Notes under the pieces: model-generated
The model's input: only the letters and a program-made list of their open reading frames with translations
The model's database searches: none
What the model was told of the DNA's origin: nothing
Origin: JASJBU01 sp963797085
Lineage (GTDB): Bacteria; Pseudomonadota; Gammaproteobacteria; Chromatiales; Chromatiaceae
NCBI GenBank assembly: GCA_963797085.1
Contig: CAWCOA010000011.1
Location: forward strand, 248,001 to 312,000
Length of the DNA stretch: 64,000 nt
Direction of reading: 5' to 3'
Position numbers and translations under genes: made by a program
Shown here: positions 8,769 to 17,325 of the stretch, one piece after another
Layout of the letters: each line of letters opens with the position of its first letter
How positions within the stretch are numbered: the stretch's first letter is position 1

Positions 8769-9453
8769 TCAAAAGTGAATTTCACGATCATCGATCAGAC
8801 CCGAGCCAAGACCAAGGCTTTCTCTGAGAATGCCAATAAATCAATAATTTCTATTAATACAATTAGATAGAACAACTATATGAAAAAAAGAATACACATA
8901 AGGTGACAACTGACTAGGATTCTTAATATTTTTGCCTTACTCACAGAAGCTGTGGATAACTCTGTTGAAAAAGCCGGCACAAACTCGTGGAACCCGCATG
9001 GTTGTCGTGTTTTTGTTAAATTGTCAAAAAAATGACCAATTAAAATAAATACTATTAATTCATGATGTTAGCTTATTTCAGCCCATTTTTCACAGCCTGC
9101 TTCATCTCCATGAAGACATTTCGGATAACTATTGGGTCAGTGTGTATAAACCACTTGACAGCAGCAAGCTGGCAGCAAATTCTGAACAGGCTTCCTGGCC
9201 GGGCGGTGATGGGAAGCCAGAAACGCAACAACTAGAGATCGGGCTCGATATGGCATATTAATGTTTTAAAATAATCAAATAGTTTGGAAAACTTCTATTG
9301 CTTGCACTTTATGAAAATAACAGACAGGATAGCGGACCATCGCAGAAACCACTTAAAATCGCCAAGGCCTGTAGGCCATTCTGCAGGAGCCGGCAACTGC
9401 AATCTAAACCATTTGCAATCTAAACAATTAAGGACAGAGAAGTTAGCTGTACC
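8769..9453. other. 685-base AT-rich intergenic region
   Basis: No credible gene is visible here. The first half is AT-rich. A single perfect DnaA box (TGTGGATAA, 8952-8960, minus-strand TTATCCACA) is present, but without companion boxes. The right end holds a short direct repeat before the moxR operon. It probably contains the promoter of that operon, but no convincing -35/-10 pair could be fixed. Confidence 0.5.
9398..9425 (+). repeat. 12-base direct repeat upstream of moxR
   Basis: TGCAATCTAAAC occurs at 9398-9409 and again at 9414-9425, a 16-base period, ending 28 bases before the moxR start. It may be a tandem regulator site for the moxR-bat operon or a small slippage duplication. Only the repeat itself is observed. 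Confidence 0.45.
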
Positions 9454-10410
9454 ATGAATCCTTCTGATCTCAACTCCCTGCGCGAACATCTGGCATCCCG
9501 CATCATCGGGCAAAAAGACTTTATCGACAGCATGCTGATCTGCCTGCTGAGCGATGGCCACCTGCTTATCGAAGGCCTGCCAGGACTGGCAAAAACCACC
9601 GCTGTAAAAGCCATGGCGGAAGCCATCGAAGGGGATTTCCACCGCATACAGTTCACCCCCGACCTGCTGCCCTCGGACCTGATTGGCACCGACATCTACC
9701 GCCACGAGAAGGGTGAGTTCGAGTTCCGCCAGGGTCCTATATTCCACAATGTAGTGCTGGCGGACGAAGTGAACCGGGCACCAGCCAAAGTGCAGTCGGC
9801 CCTGCTCGAGGCAATGGGTGAACACCAGATAACCGTTGGCCTGACAACCTACCAACTTCCGCAGCTGTTCATGGTCCTGGCCACCCAGAACCCGGTGGAA
9901 CAGGAGGGGACCTACCACCTGCCTGAAGCCCAGCTCGACCGGTTTCTGATGCAGGCCAATGTGACGTATCCGAGCCGCGAGGAAGAGCTGCAGATTCTGG
10001 AGCTCGACAGCAACCAGCTGAAACAGGAGCCCAAACCACCTGAGAAAAGGCTCTCTCAGCACGACCTGTTTAGCATTCGCAAGGAGGTGGCGGAACTCTA
10101 CCTCGACCCGAAACTGAACAGTTATATCGTGGATCTGGTCCAGGCCAGCCGCAACCCCAAGGCCTACGACAAAGATCTCGCCCGCTGGTGCCGCTTCGGC
10201 GCCTCTCCCCGCGCCAGCATCGCCCTCGCCCGTTGCGCGCGGGCCAGGGCCTGGATGGATGGCGAGGAATTTGTCGCGCCGCATCATATTCAATCCGTGG
10301 CGCCGGCGATCCTGCGCCACCGCGTGCTATTGACCTTCGAGGCTGAAGCGGAAGGCATCACCACCGACGACTTCCTGTCACGCCTGTTGGACATGGTCGC
10401 CATCCCGTAA
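9454..10410 (+). CDS. MoxR-type AAA+ ATPase
   Basis: First gene of an eight-step MoxR/Bat operon. The 318-residue AAA+ protein has Walker A GLPGLAKTT near residue 40, Walker B ADEVNRAP near residue 106 and sensor I ATQNP near residue 147. The C-terminal lid carries GASPRAS. MoxR ATPases act as chaperones that work with von Willebrand factor A (VWA) proteins to assemble or activate enzyme complexes or envelope functions. DUF58, two VWA membrane proteins and BatC/BatD homologues follow, the arrangement known as the Bacteroides aerotolerance-like cluster. The client in this organism is unknown. The gap to the next gene is 18 bases and holds AAAGGAGG. Confidence 0.93.
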   Translation: MNPSDLNSLREHLASRIIGQKDFIDSMLICLLSDGHLLIEGLPGLAKTTAVKAMAEAIEGDFHRIQFTPDLLPSDLIGTDIYRHEKGEFEFRQGPIFHNVVLADEVNRAPAKVQSALLEAMGEHQITVGLTTYQLPQLFMVLATQNPVEQEGTYHLPEAQLDRFLMQANVTYPSREEELQILELDSNQLKQEPKPPEKRLSQHDLFSIRKEVAELYLDPKLNSYIVDLVQASRNPKAYDKDLARWCRFGASPRASIALARCARARAWMDGEEFVAPHHIQSVAPAILRHRVLLTFEAEAEGITTDDFLSRLLDMVAIP

Positions 10411-10428
10411 AGGAGGACCGGCGTCCGC

Positions 10429-11340
10429 ATGAGCCTCTATCCCCAAATTGATGACCTGCTGGAACTGCGTCACCAGGCCCACACCCTGGGCCTGGCGTCA
10501 CACCATCTGGTTAACTCCAGCTTCAGCGGTCTCTACGCCTCGGTATTCCGGGGCACCGGCCTCGATTTCGAGGAGGTGCGCGAATATCGTGAAGGTGACG
10601 ACATTCGCAATATGGAGTGGAATGTCACTGCACGCACCAATGTCCCGCATCTGAAGATATTCAGGGAGGAGCGGGAGCGCAGTGTCGTGCTCTGTATCGA
10701 CAAAGGGCCGCACATGAGTTTCGGCACCCGCGGGACCTTCAAATCGATACAGGCCGCAAAGGCCGCTGCGCTGCTCGGCTGGGCGGCCGCCCGCCTGCAC
10801 GACCGGGTGGGCGGGATGCTCTTCGGTGATGCTGACCAAGGCATGCAGTATTTCCGCCCGACCAAGGACCGTCGTGCCCTCTGGCGACTGCTGCATTCCC
10901 TGACGGGTGAAAGCAGCACCGAGAAACGCACTATCGACTGTCTGGCGGAGGCATTGCAACGCGCGGACCGAGGCACCGCCACCGGTTCGTTGATCTTCGT
11001 CATCGCCGATATGAATCGTGAAATTTCCGCCCTGGAACAGACCCTGGGCCGGCTCTGTCAACACCACACCCTGGTGCTGCTGCCGGTGGATGATCCGGCA
11101 GACCGTGAAATTCCCCAAATGGGACAAGTTACTTTCACCAGCCCGGACGGTGAGGTTGTCGAGATCGACACCCGTGATCTGAAAGCACGCAACCATTACC
11201 GGCACCTGTGGGAGCGCCGCCGCGAAGGCCTCAAACTGATGACCAGTCGCCTGGGTATCCCCTTGATGCCGATCAGTACCGATGAAGAGATTCACTCGGC
11301 ACTGACCAATGGCCTGGCCCGCCATTTCGGGAGGCGCTGA
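10429..11340 (+). CDS. DUF58 protein (MoxR-associated)
   Basis: A 303-residue protein of the DUF58 family, which has a VWA-like fold and almost always accompanies MoxR. The family hallmark GxxxDFxxxRxYxxGDDxRxIxW appears as GLDFEEVREYREGDDIRN around residues 44-62, followed by W64 and a VWA-like core containing VVLCIDKGPHM. It is preceded by GGAGG and lies between the ATPase and DUF4381 genes. Its exact biochemical role is not established for the family; it is thought to be a partner of the ATPase. No transmembrane segment is evident, in contrast to the VWA proteins downstream. Confidence 0.92.
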   Translation: MSLYPQIDDLLELRHQAHTLGLASHHLVNSSFSGLYASVFRGTGLDFEEVREYREGDDIRNMEWNVTARTNVPHLKIFREERERSVVLCIDKGPHMSFGTRGTFKSIQAAKAAALLGWAAARLHDRVGGMLFGDADQGMQYFRPTKDRRALWRLLHSLTGESSTEKRTIDCLAEALQRADRGTATGSLIFVIADMNREISALEQTLGRLCQHHTLVLLPVDDPADREIPQMGQVTFTSPDGEVVEIDTRDLKARNHYRHLWERRREGLKLMTSRLGIPLMPISTDEEIHSALTNGLARHFGRR

Positions 11341-11345
11341 GCGAG

Positions 11346-11825
11346 ATGGATCCGCTGCGCGATATCCAAGGCATCGATGCCGCTCCCTGGTGGCCGCCGG
11401 CGCCAGGCTGGTGGCTGGTGCTTTTAGGCATTCTGCTTTGCGCTCTGCTGGTATGGTGGCTATTGCGTCAGCGCAGGCTCTACCCCTTGGGGCGTTGGCA
11501 GAAAGATGCCCGGAGGCGCCTGCTGCAGTTGAAAAAACAACATCTGCAGGCCCCGACCAAAGAGGTGGCTGGCGAACTTTCCGAATTGCTGCGACGCATC
11601 GCCATCGCCCGTTGCGGGCGCACCAAGACCGCTGCTCTGAGTGGTCAGGCATGGCTTGCCTGGCTGCACAACAATGACCGCTCCGGTTTTGATTGGCAGG
11701 AAAATGGCCAGATGCTGCTGCATCTGCCCTATGCGCCGCCCAACCTGGAGGGCGACCGGGCAATGGTGGGCAAACTGATCGATGCGGCCATCCGCTGGGT
11801 CAGTGAGGAGGCCTGTCATGTTTGA
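11346..11825 (+). CDS. DUF4381 single-pass membrane protein
   Basis: A 159-residue protein starting MDPLRDIQGIDAAPWWPPAPGWW. The short periplasmic Pro/Trp-rich start is followed by one membrane helix (about residues 24-42) and a basic cytoplasmic helical domain. This is the DUF4381 arrangement found between DUF58 and the VWA protein in proteobacterial MoxR operons. It begins 5 bases after the DUF58 stop and overlaps the next gene by 8 bases, so translation is coupled. It may anchor the complex at the membrane; this role is inferred. Confidence 0.9.
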   Translation: MDPLRDIQGIDAAPWWPPAPGWWLVLLGILLCALLVWWLLRQRRLYPLGRWQKDARRRLLQLKKQHLQAPTKEVAGELSELLRRIAIARCGRTKTAALSGQAWLAWLHNNDRSGFDWQENGQMLLHLPYAPPNLEGDRAMVGKLIDAAIRWVSEEACHV

Positions 11826-12858
11826 ATTCCACTGGCCCTGGATGGCTCTCCTGCTGCTGCTGCCTCTGCTGGTGCGCTATTTCTGGCCGCAACCCGCCAC
11901 GGAGCAGGATGAACTCACCGAAGGACGGCAAACCACGCTGCTGCATCCCTCGCTGGTTCATCTCCAGGAGGCCTTCCAGACCCATACCCCGAAGAAACCA
12001 CTGGCGGCGCGAGTCTACACCTGGCTGCTGGCCCTGCTCTGGCTATGCCTGGTGCTGGCGCTGATGCGCCCGCAATGGCTGGAACCTTATACCGAGAATC
12101 GCACAGCCGGATACGACCTGATGCTGGCTGTTGATGCATCCCATTCGATGAATGCCCTCGATTTCACCCTCAAAGGACAACAGGTCAGCCGCATGCAGGT
12201 GGTCAAGGGCGTGGTTGGCAAATTCATCGAGGGTCGTCAGGGTGACCGTATCGGCCTGATAATATTCGGCAGCCAGGCCTATGTGCTGTCACCGCTAAGC
12301 TTCGACCGCAAGGCGGTCAGCAGTCTGTTGAGCAGTGTCATCCCGAGAATCGCCGGAGATGGCACCGCCATGGGCGATGCCCTGGGTCTGGGTGTGAAAA
12401 AGTTGCGGGAACGGCCGGAGGGTTCCCGAGTGATGCTGCTGATTGCCGACGGGGAAAACACAGCTGGCGTCATTCCTCCCCTCAAGGCCGCCCAGCTGGC
12501 CGCCCGCGAAGGCATCCGTATTTACAGCATCGGGGTAGGCAGTAACCGGGAAGAGGTGCCAATCATGGAGAATGGCCGGGTTATCTACCGGGACGATCTG
12601 GGCTTCAATGAAGAGGTTATGCGGGAGATTGCCGAGACCAGCGGCGGCGCCTACTTTCGGGGCACGGACACCGAAGCGCTGGAACAGATCTACCAGCAAA
12701 TCGATGCCTTGGAAAAGACTGAGGCAGAATCCAGGACCGTGTTCATCCCCAGCCCCCTCTATCACTGGCCCCTGGGTGTCGGCCTGTGCTGTCTGCTGGT
12801 CATGGGGCTATTCCCTGAAGGACGCAAGCGGACACTGAAGGGAGGCGGTTATGCCTGA
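11818..12858 (+). CDS. BatA-like VWA membrane protein
   Basis: A 346-residue protein starting MFEFHWPWM at 11818; this start overlaps the upstream stop by 8 bases and gives the standard family N terminus, whereas an upstream in-frame ATG at 11782 would add an unlikely basic stretch. Two N-terminal membrane helices (about 5-20 and 60-80) precede a VWA domain with metal-binding MIDAS motif DASHS near residue 107. A C-terminal helix lies near residues 320-340. This is the BatA/aerotolerance VWA family. The MIDAS motif is intact, so metal-dependent ligand binding is expected. It overlaps the BatB gene by 8 bases. Confidence 0.92.
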   Translation: MFEFHWPWMALLLLLPLLVRYFWPQPATEQDELTEGRQTTLLHPSLVHLQEAFQTHTPKKPLAARVYTWLLALLWLCLVLALMRPQWLEPYTENRTAGYDLMLAVDASHSMNALDFTLKGQQVSRMQVVKGVVGKFIEGRQGDRIGLIIFGSQAYVLSPLSFDRKAVSSLLSSVIPRIAGDGTAMGDALGLGVKKLRERPEGSRVMLLIADGENTAGVIPPLKAAQLAAREGIRIYSIGVGSNREEVPIMENGRVIYRDDLGFNEEVMREIAETSGGAYFRGTDTEALEQIYQQIDALEKTEAESRTVFIPSPLYHWPLGVGLCCLLVMGLFPEGRKRTLKGGGYA

Positions 12859-13879
12859 GGCCAGTTTCCATTTTGCCCGCCCCGAATGGCTGTTCGCCTT
12901 GCTCGGTCTGCTGCCGGTGCTGGCCTGGCTTATCTTGAGTGTGACCCGGCCAAAGAAGGGACCCATCCATTTCTATGCGGACGAGCATCTGTTGCCCCAC
13001 CTGACAGGGGTCAGGGAATTGAGTGTCAACGAACGCTGGGGGCGCTTCGTACGCTGGGCCTTGTTGTGGATTCTGGCGGTCATCGCGATGGCTGGGCCAC
13101 GCTGGGACTTCACCGATATCGAGGCCTTTTCTCCCGGCAGCGACCTGATCATTTTACTGGATATCTCTCGCTCCATGAATGTGGCCGACGTGCAACCTTC
13201 GAGACTCGCCAGGGCGCGTCAGGAGATCCAGGATCTGGTGCAACTGAACCGCGAGGTGCGCATTGGCCTGATCGCCTTTGCCTCGGTGGCACACATCGTC
13301 TCTCCGATCACCGAAGACGGCCAGAGCATTCTGAATGCCCTGCCTGCCCTCACTACCGATCTCACTACCCTGCAGGGCAGCCGCCTGAATGCCGCACTTG
13401 AGCGCGCCGAGCAGTTGCTCAGCGGCCAACCTGCCGAGGGTGGCCGCTCGATCCTCTTAATCACGGATGGCGATTTCGATGAGCCTGGCCTGCTGCAGCG
13501 GATTCAGGCGCTCAGCGACAACGGCATCAAACTCCATGTACTCGGCATCGGCTCCACCGCAGGAGGCCCCGTTCCGGCGCGTATCGGCCAGAACGATCTG
13601 CTGCGCGACCGCTCTGGACGAATTATCGACTCACGGCTGAATAAAGCCCTGCTGCAGCAGATGGCGAAAACCGGTAATGGTTTGTACTTGCAGGCGGATT
13701 TCCGTGACCGTGACAGCCTGGAAATTCTCCAGGAGGCCGCAGAGGAAGCAGCAGCGCCAACCGCATCCAACGAGAAGACCCGGGTCTGGAATGAGCGATT
13801 CTACTGGATGCTATTGCCCTTATTGATACTTCTGATACCCGTGTTTCGCCGCCCGCAGGCGCAGGAAGCGGCGCGATGA
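12851..13879 (+). CDS. BatB-like VWA membrane protein
   Basis: A 342-residue paralogue of the preceding gene: an N-terminal helix (residues 12-28), a second near 64-82, a VWA domain with MIDAS DISRS near residue 103 and a C-terminal helix near 316-332 followed by a basic end. It overlaps its upstream neighbour by 8 bases and the BatC gene by 4 (ATGA), so all are translated as a unit. BatA and BatB are presumed to form a membrane complex facing the periplasm or cytosol with the MoxR ATPase on the cytoplasmic side; topology was not tested. Confidence 0.92.
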   Translation: MPEASFHFARPEWLFALLGLLPVLAWLILSVTRPKKGPIHFYADEHLLPHLTGVRELSVNERWGRFVRWALLWILAVIAMAGPRWDFTDIEAFSPGSDLIILLDISRSMNVADVQPSRLARARQEIQDLVQLNREVRIGLIAFASVAHIVSPITEDGQSILNALPALTTDLTTLQGSRLNAALERAEQLLSGQPAEGGRSILLITDGDFDEPGLLQRIQALSDNGIKLHVLGIGSTAGGPVPARIGQNDLLRDRSGRIIDSRLNKALLQQMAKTGNGLYLQADFRDRDSLEILQEAAEEAAAPTASNEKTRVWNERFYWMLLPLLILLIPVFRRPQAQEAAR

Positions 13880-15405
13880 AACAGTTCATCCCTCTGGCAG
13901 GACTGCTGCTGTTAACCGCGCCACTCCAGGCAAGCTGGTTCCAGAATCAGGAGCAGCAGGCTGAGACCGCTTACCAGCAGGGCCACTACGAAGTAGCCGC
14001 AAAACAGTTCGCAGACCCCTACCGGCGTGGAGTCGCCAAATATCGGACCGGGGATTACGCGGCTGCCGCCGAGGACTTCGCCCGGGTCGAGCGTGACAAG
14101 GTAAAACAGGACGCGCGTTATAACCTGGGCAACGCCCGTTTCAAGCTGGAAGATTACCAGGGCGCCATCGAGGCTTACCGGGAGGTACTGGAACAGGATC
14201 CGCAGCACGACAACGCCCGTTACAACCTTGCCTTGGCGCACACCATGCTGGCGCAGCAAGAACCTGAAGAAGAGGCGCCGGAAGAAGAGCAGGAGAAAAA
14301 GGAGCAAACCGAGGAACAGGAAGAAAAGCAGCAGGAGTCAGAAGAGGAGCAACAGGAAGGCGAGCAGGAACAGGAAGAGCAGCAGGAATCCGGCGAGCAG
14401 GAGTCGGAAGAACAAGAGCAGTCCGGCGAGCAGGAATCGGAAGAGCAACAGCAATCCGGCGAGCAGGAGTCGGAAGAACAACAGCAATCCGGCGAGCAAG
14501 AGTCGGAAGAACAACAGCAATCCGGCGAACAGGAGTCGGAAGAGCAACAGCAGTCCGGCGAACAGGAGTCGGAAGAGCAACAACAGTCAGGCGAGCAGGA
14601 GTCGGAACAGCAGCAGGAAGGATCATCCGGCGAGCAACAACAGGAATCCGAGTCTGGAGAGGAGAGCGAAGAGCAACAGGCTGGCGCAGATGAGTCCGAC
14701 AGCCAGGAGAGCGAGGGCGGGGAACAGCAGGATCAGCAAAGCCAGGGAGACTCAGAAAGCAGCGAAGAACAGAGCGGTGAGCAGGAAGGTGACACCGAGC
14801 AGCAGGGTGAGGAGGCCGGTGAAGAAGCCAAGGATGCAGAACAGCAGGATCAGACAGGCGAGCAAAAACAGCAAGAGGATCCTGAGGGCGCAGGCGGCGA
14901 AGAGGAATCAGAATTGCCTGGCAAGCTGGATGAAGAAGAACAAGGTGAGGGCGGAGACCAACAGCAGGAACTTGAACAACAAGGTACCGCAGAGTCCGAG
15001 GAACAGGAGACGGGAGAGTCGGAACAGCCCGACGATAAATCGGCTAGTCTCAGTGAGTCGGAGGAAGAACAGCAGGGCGAAGAGCAGAAACCCTCAAGAT
15101 CCGGGCAACTGGGGCAGGATCCAGGCGAACGTGACATCAAACCTGAAGATGCCGAAGCCACAGAGGCGGTGGACGAGGTAGACCAGGCCGGTCAAATGAC
15201 CTCCCCCGAAGGGGATGAACTCGCCGCGGGGGGTGCTGGAGAACAGGATCTCAGCATGGCAGGGGGTGGCTCAGCACTGATGGAACAGTGGCTCGATCAA
15301 GTTGAAGGCGATCCGGCCAAGTTGATGGAGCAGCAGATCAAGCTGGAAGAGTACAAGTTTCTGCGCAGTAATCCGGGACCCCCTTATGAGACACGTCCCT
15401 GGTAA
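13876..15405 (+). CDS. BatC-like TPR protein with long Glu/Gln repeat tail
   Basis: A 509-residue secreted protein. A signal peptide (residues 1-19, MKQFIPLAGLLLLTAPLQAS) precedes two to three tetratricopeptide repeats (about 25-118, with YNLGNARFKLEDYQGAIEAY and ARYNLALAHTML). A very acidic, low-complexity region of Glu, Gln, Ser and Gly follows from about 130 to 440. Within it, an 11-residue unit SGEQESEEQQQ recurs seven times (residues 172-248). The last ~60 residues return to normal composition and contain LMEQWLDQVEGDPAKLM, conserved in BatC proteins. The TPR part should be a protein-binding scaffold for the BatA/B VWA pair; the acidic linker could bind cations or act as a flexible spacer. 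Most BatC homologues are much shorter, so the tail is the unusual part. Confidence 0.9.
   Translation: MKQFIPLAGLLLLTAPLQASWFQNQEQQAETAYQQGHYEVAAKQFADPYRRGVAKYRTGDYAAAAEDFARVERDKVKQDARYNLGNARFKLEDYQGAIEAYREVLEQDPQHDNARYNLALAHTMLAQQEPEEEAPEEEQEKKEQTEEQEEKQQESEEEQQEGEQEQEEQQESGEQESEEQEQSGEQESEEQQQSGEQESEEQQQSGEQESEEQQQSGEQESEEQQQSGEQESEEQQQSGEQESEQQQEGSSGEQQQESESGEESEEQQAGADESDSQESEGGEQQDQQSQGDSESSEEQSGEQEGDTEQQGEEAGEEAKDAEQQDQTGEQKQQEDPEGAGGEEESELPGKLDEEEQGEGGDQQQELEQQGTAESEEQETGESEQPDDKSASLSESEEEQQGEEQKPSRSGQLGQDPGERDIKPEDAEATEAVDEVDQAGQMTSPEGDELAAGGAGEQDLSMAGGGSALMEQWLDQVEGDPAKLMEQQIKLEEYKFLRSNPGPPYETRPW
14389..14619 (+). repeat. Tandem 33-bp repeat, seven copies
   Basis: The 33-base unit beginning TCCGGCGAGCAGGAGTCGGA is repeated at 14389, 14422, 14455, 14488, 14521, 14554 and 14587, in frame inside batC and encoding SGEQESEEQQQ. 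Copies differ at a few synonymous positions (gag/gaa, cag/caa), so the array is not a fresh assembly artefact. It is likely to vary in copy number by slippage without breaking the frame. Confidence 0.93.
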
Positions 15406-15501
15406 CGAATGATCCGACTCCAGCCTGCTGTATAACACACTTATCGGGTCAGCAGCATGTACAAGCACTGCATGGCTGACTAGCACTGAGGTTTTCAGAG
15501 A

Positions 15502-17202
15502 ATGCGTCTGATCAAGATACTTTTTACTTTGCTGCTGACGTTTTGTACCCTTAACGCCAGCGCACAGCCCTACCCGGGGTACAGGCCATCCTGGCAACCC
15601 CCGCCGGGCCAGTACAACTTTGCGCCTCCCGACCATCGCCAAACCGGAACCCCATCCCCCACGCCCGCACAGTCTGGCAGGCAACCCCCCTACTCCACCG
15701 GCTGGCCGATGCGGCAACAGCCCAATTATGGCCAGGCGCCCTACTATAGTCAGCCCACGAACGGTCAACCGCCGCGCCTGGAAATAAAAATTTCATCCCG
15801 CTCACCCTATGTACAGGAAAACACCCTGCTGCAGCTGAATATTATCAGCAGCCATAACCTCAAGACCGCCACCCCTAAGTTTCCCGAGTCCGGCTCCCTG
15901 GTATTCCAGAAAATCGAAGGCCCCACTGCCTCCTCGATCAAGCGCAACGGCACTCAGAAGATCGTTACGAAATTCGTTTATCAGATAACCCCTTTACGCC
16001 CCGGCAGAATCGAGCTTCCGCCCATTCATGTCACCGGCGAGCAAGAGAACGCTGGCGGCTATGGCCGCTCCTACAGCGAGTTTGACGCGGTGAGCGAAGA
16101 ATCGCTGGTGTTGAATGTCAAGCCGGCAGATCCTTCCTCCACGCCATGGCTGCCTCTCGAACAGCTGAATCTCAAAACCAGCCTACCCGAGGACACGCAA
16201 GCCGTGGCCGGTCAACCCATCAGTCTGACCATCGAAATGACTGCCGTCGGGGCCTCCGGTAATCAATTGCCCTCGTTGGAGAAGCAACTCCGCAGTGACG
16301 CCTTTCGGGTTTACCGGGAAAAAACCCGCTCAAGCAGCAAACTCAATCGAAAAAAGAGCAAAATCACTGGACGACGCATCGAGACCTTTACTCTGGTCCC
16401 ACAATTTGGCGGCGATCTGCAGATCCCGGAGCTGCGGGTTGCCTGGTGGAACACCAGAAACGATTCCCCACAGCATGTCTCGACCCCGGTGAAGCCCCTC
16501 GCGGTCAGTGGCGGAGGACGCAGCGACGGCATGTTCGGCAGAGGCAAGCCCACAACCCTGTTTCCAACCGGCTCGTCTGCAGCCTTCTGGATACCCGTTG
16601 CAGTCATGTTCGGGGTGATTTTTGGATACTGGCTGGCCGTCTGGATATCCAACCGAAGAAAGGAAGAGACTCCTCTGCCGGCGTTCGCCCCATTGACCAA
16701 TGCCATGAAGAGGCCCTTCCGCAACATGGCGCCTGCATTTGCTCCGCTGGGTGAAAAATTCCGCGCCACCAGGGCCATATTGAATCCGGTGACCCGCTGG
16801 CAAAAGCTGCGCAGGCATTTGATCGGCATGCTTCCGCTATCAGTCCGGTTCTGGTATTGCGTACGTTTCGTTGAAGAAGAGAGTGATCCGGAGGTTTGGG
16901 GTTACACCCTGCGGTTCCTGGCTAACAAGCACCTGGATCTGCCTCCGCGGGCCACTTTGGCGGAGATTGGCAAGCGCATTCTTGAATTTCATCCCAAAGC
17001 GGACCCAGATAGGGTCTTAAAATTAGTGCACGAGTTGGATCAGTCGATTTACGGGGAAGTTGATCTCGACTTCGAACAATGGAAGCAGAACTTTAAATAC
17101 GAGATTCGTCCGGGTATCAAATTGCTGCCGAGTATCTCGGGCTTGCGGCGTAATGGCCCAGAGCAGAAACTCCCCACGCTGAATCCCAGGGCCGTTGCCT
17201 GA
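15502..17202 (+). CDS. BatD-like membrane protein
   Basis: A 566-residue protein closing the MoxR/Bat operon. A signal peptide (MRLIKILFTLLLTFCTLNASA) is followed by an unusual Pro/Tyr/Gln-rich stretch (about 23-92), a beta-rich BatD (oxygen-tolerance) domain beginning LEIKISSRSPYVQENT, one membrane helix (about 355-376) and a ~190-residue cytoplasmic C-terminal domain. The Pro/Tyr-rich insert is not part of the usual family core and resembles in composition the secreted Y-x-[FWY]-R-P proteins encoded at 45907 and 47511. The gap from batC is 96 bases, larger than elsewhere in the operon, so some independent expression is possible. Confidence 0.88.
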   Translation: MRLIKILFTLLLTFCTLNASAQPYPGYRPSWQPPPGQYNFAPPDHRQTGTPSPTPAQSGRQPPYSTGWPMRQQPNYGQAPYYSQPTNGQPPRLEIKISSRSPYVQENTLLQLNIISSHNLKTATPKFPESGSLVFQKIEGPTASSIKRNGTQKIVTKFVYQITPLRPGRIELPPIHVTGEQENAGGYGRSYSEFDAVSEESLVLNVKPADPSSTPWLPLEQLNLKTSLPEDTQAVAGQPISLTIEMTAVGASGNQLPSLEKQLRSDAFRVYREKTRSSSKLNRKKSKITGRRIETFTLVPQFGGDLQIPELRVAWWNTRNDSPQHVSTPVKPLAVSGGGRSDGMFGRGKPTTLFPTGSSAAFWIPVAVMFGVIFGYWLAVWISNRRKEETPLPAFAPLTNAMKRPFRNMAPAFAPLGEKFRATRAILNPVTRWQKLRRHLIGMLPLSVRFWYCVRFVEEESDPEVWGYTLRFLANKHLDLPPRATLAEIGKRILEFHPKADPDRVLKLVHELDQSIYGEVDLDFEQWKQNFKYEIRPGIKLLPSISGLRRNGPEQKLPTLNPRAVA

Positions 17203-17325
17203 ACCTGCAGATTAGCCATTGAAACTGCAATAGATTTGCCTCCCTGACAGGGAGAATATGGTAGTTTGTGTGGTTGATTGAATCAGCCACCATGACTATT
17301 CCCGCTGCGAATCGGACAATCCAGC

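Noticed and set aside
8952..8960. Perfect DnaA box (TTATCCACA) in an AT-rich gap as a possible replication origin
   Set aside because: Only one box is seen and no dnaA, dnaN or gidA genes are near. A single 9-mer is expected by chance in such DNA.
14228..15181. Long plus-strand frame rich in Arg/Ser/Asn inside batC
   Set aside because: It arises from the repetitive Glu/Gln codons read out of frame; it has no start signal and batC is clearly the coding frame.
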